DNA of 6,381 nucleotides. Origin: Chitinophagaceae bacterium (GTDB lineage Bacteria > Bacteroidota > Bacteroidia > Chitinophagales > Chitinophagaceae). The stretch covers positions 11,792-18,172 of the forward strand of contig PLXD01000293.1 of the NCBI GenBank assembly GCA_003151295.1, written 5' to 3'. The notes under the pieces were generated by a model. That model did no database searches, was not told the DNA's origin, and saw only the letters and a program-made list of their open reading frames with translations. Every line of letters begins with the position of its first letter. The stretch's first letter is position 1. Of this stretch, positions 5,784-6,381 are shown piece by piece. The position numbers were made by a program, and so were the translations under genes.

Positions 5784-6381
5784 TTAGCCTGCCTGCGGAT
5801 TATCGAACGATACCGCTTTGTAAGAAAAAGCAGGATCCGTTTTTTCCAAAAAGGTTTTAATCTTTTCAAGATCTTTGTATTTAGGGCTATCCTCTATAAA
5901 CTTCGGAAATATTTTCCTCGCATCGTTATATAAGGATTGTGTATCAGGCGCCAGCCTGGATCCGCAGTTTAAATAATCGATCGCCTGTAAAATCGTCATT
6001 AACTGAATAGCCAGGACTTCAAATGAATTATCGATTACCCTTTTGGTCATCAATGCTGCATTACAACCCATGCTTACGATGTCCTGGTTATCGTTGTTGT
6101 TAGGAATGCTATGAATATACATCGGGAAAGACAGGGTCTGATTTTCAGCTACAGTGGAAGTGGCCGTGAATTGCATCCCCTGCATCCCGAAATTTAATCC
6201 CAATACACCAAGGTTTACAAAAGGCGGGAATTTTTGATTCAGTTTCTCATTTAAGAGGTAATTCAGTTGCCTTTCCGAAAGCATGGATAATTTAGTGATG
6301 GCTATCTTCAATTTATCCATTTCCAATGCCACATAATCTCCGTGAAAATTTCCGCCATGGAAGATATTCTGATTGACATGA
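5784..6381 (-). CDS. Aromatic amino acid ammonia-lyase (HAL/PAL/TAL family), C-terminal part only
   Basis: These are the last 198 or so codons of an MIO-dependent ammonia-lyase; the family is about 500 residues long, so roughly the first 300, including the Ala-Ser-Gly that forms the MIO cofactor, lie beyond the right edge. The frame is open to the edge, and GGNFHGDYVALEMDKLK spans an in-frame GTG at 6332, which is therefore not the start. Family motifs are GGNFHG, ERQLNYLLN, FGMQGMQFTATSTVAENQ and the active-site block NNNDNQDIVSMG. As remembered, these closely match the Flavobacterium johnsoniae tyrosine ammonia-lyase, which makes p-coumarate as a flexirubin starter. The residues that separate Tyr, Phe and His specificity are in the missing part, so tyrosine or phenylalanine as substrate is inferred from the clade and the neighbours. 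The tail past the last shared helix (ending in NPQAG) looks slightly longer than the F. johnsoniae protein. The enzyme is a cytoplasmic homotetramer in this family. Confidence 0.92.
   Translation of the reverse strand, partial: HVNQNIFHGGNFHGDYVALEMDKLKIAITKLSMLSERQLNYLLNEKLNQKFPPFVNLGVLGLNFGMQGMQFTATSTVAENQTLSFPMYIHSIPNNNDNQDIVSMGCNAALMTKRVIDNSFEVLAIQLMTILQAIDYLNCGSRLAPDTQSLYNDARKIFPKFIEDSPKYKDLEKIKTFLEKTDPAFSYKAVSFDNPQAG

Noticed and set aside
5784..6332. GTG at 6332 as the start of a small 182-residue ammonia-lyase-like protein
   Set aside because: The conserved GGNFHGDY motif continues upstream of the GTG to the window edge, so this is the 3' part of a full-length gene.

Overview
The window is a piece of a type II polyketide/fatty-acid-like pigment cluster, most likely for an aryl polyene or flexirubin-type pigment, from a member of the Bacteroidota. 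The host assignment is an inference. It rests on the resemblance of the ammonia-lyase fragment to the Flavobacterium johnsoniae tyrosine ammonia-lyase clade, the moderate GC content, the A-rich start regions without strong Shine-Dalgarno sequences, and the collection of ketosynthase-like genes typical of Bacteroidota pigment loci. The genus cannot be fixed from this piece.

Layout. Five genes lie on the minus strand and read right to left: an aromatic amino acid ammonia-lyase cut by the right edge (6381-5784); a 90-bp gap with four 17-bp tandem repeats; a hot-dog-fold FabZ-like dehydratase (5693-5253); a catalytically complete ketosynthase, here KS1 (5241-4075); a half-length ketosynthase-like protein (4055-3438); a second complete ketosynthase, KS2 (3428-2223); and a chain-length-factor-like ketosynthase homologue, CLF-B (2221-1070). 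From the dehydratase to CLF-B the genes are 1 to about 20 bp apart and look like one operon. At the left edge a paralogue of CLF-B, called CLF-A, lies on the plus strand (1-1065) and runs tail to tail into CLF-B with 4 bp between the stop codons. CLF-A lacks only about its first codon.

How the genes could work together (inference from known aryl polyene and flexirubin pathways). The ammonia-lyase makes a cinnamate-type aryl starter such as p-coumarate from an aromatic amino acid. KS1 and KS2 extend it with malonyl units on an acyl carrier protein. The KS-like proteins without a Cys-His-His triad act as non-catalytic partners, as chain-length factors do. The dehydratase helps introduce the conjugated double bonds. 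The carrier protein, ketoreductase, acyl-ACP synthetase, acyltransferases and export genes are not in this window and are presumably nearby.

The most striking features are: five thiolase-fold genes in under 5.3 kb, of which three have lost all or most catalytic residues; an inverted convergent duplication of the CLF-like gene; and three unrelated short tandem repeats (15 and 24 bp in frame inside CLF-B, 17 bp between the ammonia-lyase and dehydratase genes). No RNA gene, mobile element, CRISPR array or convincing promoter or terminator was seen. No stretch over 300 bases lacks a gene.
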